A DNA stretch of 7,461 nt. It comes from Petrotoga sp. UBA5851 (GTDB lineage: Bacteria > Thermotogota > Thermotogae > Petrotogales > Petrotogaceae). Shown here one piece after another: positions 5,475-7,461 of the stretch. Every line of letters begins with the position of its first letter. The stretch's first letter is position 1. The position numbers and the translations under genes were made by a program. The DNA lies in the NCBI GenBank assembly GCA_002431635.1, contig DJGH01000072.1:155224-162684 (forward strand). Direction: 5' to 3'. The notes beneath the pieces were generated by a model. The model was not told the DNA's origin and did no database searches. It was given only the letters and a program-made list of their open reading frames with translations.

Positions 5475-6752
5475 TCACGGATAGATGCCTCTTAATTTTG
5501 TGGTATTGTAAACTCTGCTGACTGCAACTATGTAAGCGGCTGTTCTCATATCAGTATCGTACTTCTCCATCTGCTTTATTGTATCTGCAAAAGCGGAAGT
5601 CATTTTCTGCTTGAGTGCCTTTCTTACTTCGTCAATTCCCCAGAAGTGCCACTGCATACCCTGTACCCATTCAAAGTATGAAACTGTAACTCCGCCTGAG
5701 TTTGCAAGGAAGTCAGGAACTATAAATATACCTTTGCTAAGAAGTATTTCGTCTCCGTCGGGAGTGATAGGTCCGTTAGCGCCTTCAACAATAAGCTTTG
5801 CCTTAACGCTTGCTGCGTTCCTTTCGGTAATAACTTCCTGAAGAGCACATGGACAAAGAATATCAACGTCAAGAGTAAGCAAATCTTCGTTGGTAATCTT
5901 TTTGTAGCCAGGATTTACATCAGCAAGGAGAACTCTTCTTGCCAATATCTTTTCCATCATTTCTCTCATTTCTTTTGCTGTAAAGCCTTCTTCTTTATAA
6001 AGACCTGTAGACTGATCGGATATACCGACAACTTTTAAACCAAGCTCTTCGGCTATCAGGATTGCTGCATATGAACCTACGTTTCCGAATCCCTGAACAG
6101 CTACTGTAAGCTCATTATTCTTCTTATTGATCTTACCTTTTGATCTTAAGTACTCTACTGCTTCACCGACACTGATCATAACGCCTCTGCCTGTTGCCTC
6201 GGTTCTTCCCTGTGATCCGCCTATTTCAAGGGGTTTACCTGTTACAACTGCAAGATCAGGCTGCCCGATATTCATTGAGTATGTATCCATATACCATGCC
6301 ATTACTCTTCCGTCTGTTCCCATATCAGGAGCAGGAATATCTTTCTCGTCGCCAACAATTACCTGTATTTCAGAAAAATATCTTCTTGAAAGTCTTTCCA
6401 ATTCGCCTTCTGATAATTTCTTAGGATCAACACATACTCCGCCTTTGCCTCCGCCGTATGGAATATCTGCAACTGCACATTTCCATGTCATCCAGAATGC
6501 AAGTGCTTTTACTTCGTCAAGGTTTACGTCAAGAGAATACCTAACTCCACCCTTTGCCGGACCTCTGGCAATGTTGTGTTGTACCCTGTGACCTGTGAAT
6601 ACCTGAATCTTACCATTGTCCATCTTTACAGGAAAGTTTACTGTAAGCTCTCTTTTAGGCTTAGTTAAAACTTCTTTGTAATCATCTGGAAGTTCCATGA
6701 TCTTAGCGGCTTTGTTAAACTGTCTAACTGCGCTTTCATACAAACTGCTCAT
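5475..6752 (-). CDS. gdhA: Glutamate dehydrogenase (hexameric class)
   Basis: Reversible oxidative deamination of glutamate to 2-oxoglutarate and ammonium; cytoplasmic, homohexamer in the family. The 425-residue product has the substrate domain (about 1-180) with GPAKGGVRY (64-72), MTWKCAVADIPYGGGKGG (88-105; substrate lysine Lys91 and catalytic Lys103) and APDMGTD (141-147; catalytic Asp143). A Rossmann domain follows, with VAVQGFGNVGSYAA (217-230) and the second strand ending in VVGISDQ (241-247). NPEG-type specificity cannot be read safely, although an Asp after that strand leans toward NAD. C-terminal ANSGGVTVSYFEWVQ (350-364) and the ending RGIYP closely match what I recall of Thermotoga-type GDH. 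CPCAL (300-304) replaces the more usual hydrophobic-P-A-A-L. GAGGGAGG (6761-6768) sits 8 nt before the ATG. It is monocistronic, bounded by a terminator downstream and a long leader region upstream that carries an inverted repeat. Confidence 0.96.
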   Translation of the reverse strand: MSSLYESAVRQFNKAAKIMELPDDYKEVLTKPKRELTVNFPVKMDNGKIQVFTGHRVQHNIARGPAKGGVRYSLDVNLDEVKALAFWMTWKCAVADIPYGGGKGGVCVDPKKLSEGELERLSRRYFSEIQVIVGDEKDIPAPDMGTDGRVMAWYMDTYSMNIGQPDLAVVTGKPLEIGGSQGRTEATGRGVMISVGEAVEYLRSKGKINKKNNELTVAVQGFGNVGSYAAILIAEELGLKVVGISDQSTGLYKEEGFTAKEMREMMEKILARRVLLADVNPGYKKITNEDLLTLDVDILCPCALQEVITERNAASVKAKLIVEGANGPITPDGDEILLSKGIFIVPDFLANSGGVTVSYFEWVQGMQWHFWGIDEVRKALKQKMTSAFADTIKQMEKYDTDMRTAAYIVAVSRVYNTTKLRGIYP

Positions 6753-6811
6753 GCTTTAAGCCTCCCTCTCAAAATTCTGTTTAACCATAAAATTTATCTC
6801 GGTCTACAATA

Positions 6812-6850
6812 ATTTTAGAACTTTATTCGTTAAAAATAAAGTCCTAAAAT
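6812..6850 (-). repeat. 15-bp inverted repeat in the gdhA upstream region
   Basis: ATTTTAGAACTTTAT (6812-6826) and its near-perfect complement ATAAAGTCCTAAAAT (6836-6850) flank a 9-nt spacer. The single non-match is A opposite C on the plus strand, but G opposite U on the minus-strand RNA, so in the gdhA sense direction all 15 positions can pair. It ends about 60 nt upstream of the gdhA ATG and is not followed by a T tract, so it is not a standard terminator. It may be a leader stem-loop or a regulator-binding palindrome. No confident gdhA promoter was found; weak options lie on either side (TATATT at 6853-6858, or TATTGT just downstream of the repeat). Confidence 0.6.
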
Positions 6851-6880
6851 CTAATATATGTATGATTTAACGGTAAATAA

Positions 6881-6913
6881 GCTAAAATAATCAACTTTAA
6901 ATTGATTTTAAGC
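6881..6913. repeat. Imperfect AT-rich inverted repeat downstream of the RseC-like gene
   Basis: GCTAAAATAATCAA (6881-6894) can pair imperfectly with TTGATTTTAAGC (6902-6913) around a 7-nt loop, with a bulge and an internal mismatch. Read on the minus strand it is followed by TTATTT. It could be a weak terminator for the gene ending at 6949, but the low GC content of the stem makes it doubtful. Together with the repeat at 6812-6850 it occupies much of the gap between 6753 and 6948, where no gene is apparent. Confidence 0.3.
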
Positions 6914-6948
6914 AGAACTATGAAAATTTTTTCACGAAATCCCTTTCA

Positions 6949-7413
6949 TTACTGTTTTAATCCGTCACCAACAGTTTTTTGGGCCGATACTGCAACAGGA
7001 AGTTCATACTTTTCTAATATTACAGGCAGATATTTGTCCTGAAATTTATGTTTGTCCAAATAACCCATAAATACAAAGGAAAGCGCAGTTGCTGCCAACC
7101 CCATCAAAAACGATACATAATCCCCGAAATTAAGGTAGTAAAATAAAACTGTAAATACAATAAAAGCAATCAGAGGTATTCCATAAACAAGAAAAGAAAG
7201 CTTAGTAACTGAGACATTAGGCAGTTCAACAACCACATAATCCCCTTCTTTCAGACCAAGTTTATCTATATTTTTAGCTTTCACTTTTGTATCTGGGCTC
7301 CCCATAATGCTGCACGCACCACTCATTGCACAGCTTTCGCAAGTTACTTTTCTTTGTGTCAGCATGTAGACGTATCCATCTTTTACTTCTTTTACGTTCA
7401 TCAGTTCTCTCAT
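6949..7413 (-). CDS. RseC/MucC-family membrane protein (SoxR-reducing system type)
   Basis: A 154-residue protein with the family layout. A short N-terminal domain carries a cysteine cluster CESCAMSGAC (25-34: C-x2-C-x5-C), followed by a small beta region ending in LKEGDYVVVELP, two membrane helices (about 72-94 and 99-118), and a short cytoplasmic tail. In proteobacteria RseC/MucC members are linked to the Rsx/Rnf-driven reduction of SoxR and to sigma-E control; in clostridia members are common but their job is unclear, and no rnf, soxR or sigma gene is in this window. The ATG at 7413 is preferred over the TTG at 7416 because AGGAG (7421-7425) is 7 nt from the ATG and only 4 nt from the TTG. 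The protein is complete. Upstream sequence to the window end is too short to define a promoter. Confidence 0.85.
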   Translation of the reverse strand: MRELMNVKEVKDGYVYMLTQRKVTCESCAMSGACSIMGSPDTKVKAKNIDKLGLKEGDYVVVELPNVSVTKLSFLVYGIPLIAFIVFTVLFYYLNFGDYVSFLMGLAATALSFVFMGYLDKHKFQDKYLPVILEKYELPVAVSAQKTVGDGLKQ

Positions 7414-7420
7414 CAAACCA

Positions 7421-7425
7421 CTCCT
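7421..7425 (-). promoter_or_regulatory. Shine-Dalgarno site choosing the RseC-like start
   Basis: AGGAG on the minus strand lies 7 nt before ATG 7413 and 4 nt before TTG 7416. The adjacent in-frame TTG-ATG pair makes the two starts differ by a single residue. Confidence 0.6.
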
Positions 7426-7461
7426 AATATTTTTATATGCGATAAAACTACTCTGCTTTAT

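Noticed and set aside
6127..6591. 154-codon open frame on the plus strand opposite gdhA
   Set aside because: Proline- and serine-rich translation with no recognisable domain, lying wholly antisense to a conserved enzyme; explained by gdhA codon usage.
40..6752. glnA and gdhA as parts of one nitrogen-assimilation operon
   Set aside because: They are on opposite strands, about 4 kb apart, and each is bounded by its own terminator.
6921..6934. TGAAAATTTTTTCA palindrome after the RseC-like gene, considered as a terminator
   Set aside because: Only six AT-rich pairs with a 2-nt loop, too weak for a terminator stem.

Overview
The window looks like a chromosomal stretch of a low-GC, motile Gram-positive anaerobe, most likely class Clostridia. 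This rests on the AT-rich sequence, near-consensus Shine-Dalgarno sites (GGGAGG/AGGAGG types) before most genes, strong intrinsic terminators, a GSI-alpha type glutamine synthetase, a CheW protein, and a Thermotoga/clostridia-like hexameric glutamate dehydrogenase. Genus cannot be fixed from the sequence alone. No tRNA, rRNA, CRISPR, IS element or phage gene was seen.

Layout: glnA (40-1368, +) meets cheW (1396-1860, -) tail to tail across a bidirectional terminator. Upstream of cheW on the same strand is a tightly packed three-gene cluster read from 4420 down to 1954. It encodes a membrane-anchored Ser-type alpha/beta hydrolase (3410-4420), a second alpha/beta hydrolase with a Cys nucleophile (2407-3420), and a small polytopic membrane protein with YgjV-like features (1954-2397). 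Start/stop overlap and a Shine-Dalgarno that contains the preceding stop codon tie the three together translationally. cheW has its own good promoter between it and this cluster. Divergent from the cluster, across about 120 bp, is a putative TIM-barrel glycosidase-like protein without a signal peptide (4544-5425, +). It ends at a second bidirectional terminator facing gdhA (5475-6752, -). Upstream of gdhA lie a 196-bp AT-rich gap with a 15-bp inverted repeat and a gene for a RseC/MucC-family two-cysteine-cluster membrane protein (6949-7413, -).

Functionally, glnA and gdhA are the two core ammonium-assimilation/glutamate enzymes, but they sit on opposite strands about 4 kb apart and are separately transcribed, so this is proximity rather than an operon. 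The less ordinary part is 1954-5425: two unlike hydrolases and a small membrane protein in one coupled unit, back-to-back with a glycosidase-like protein. A role in envelope or surface-polymer/lipid metabolism is a reasonable guess, but nothing in the sequence names a substrate. The gdhA leader inverted repeat is the best candidate for an undescribed regulatory element.
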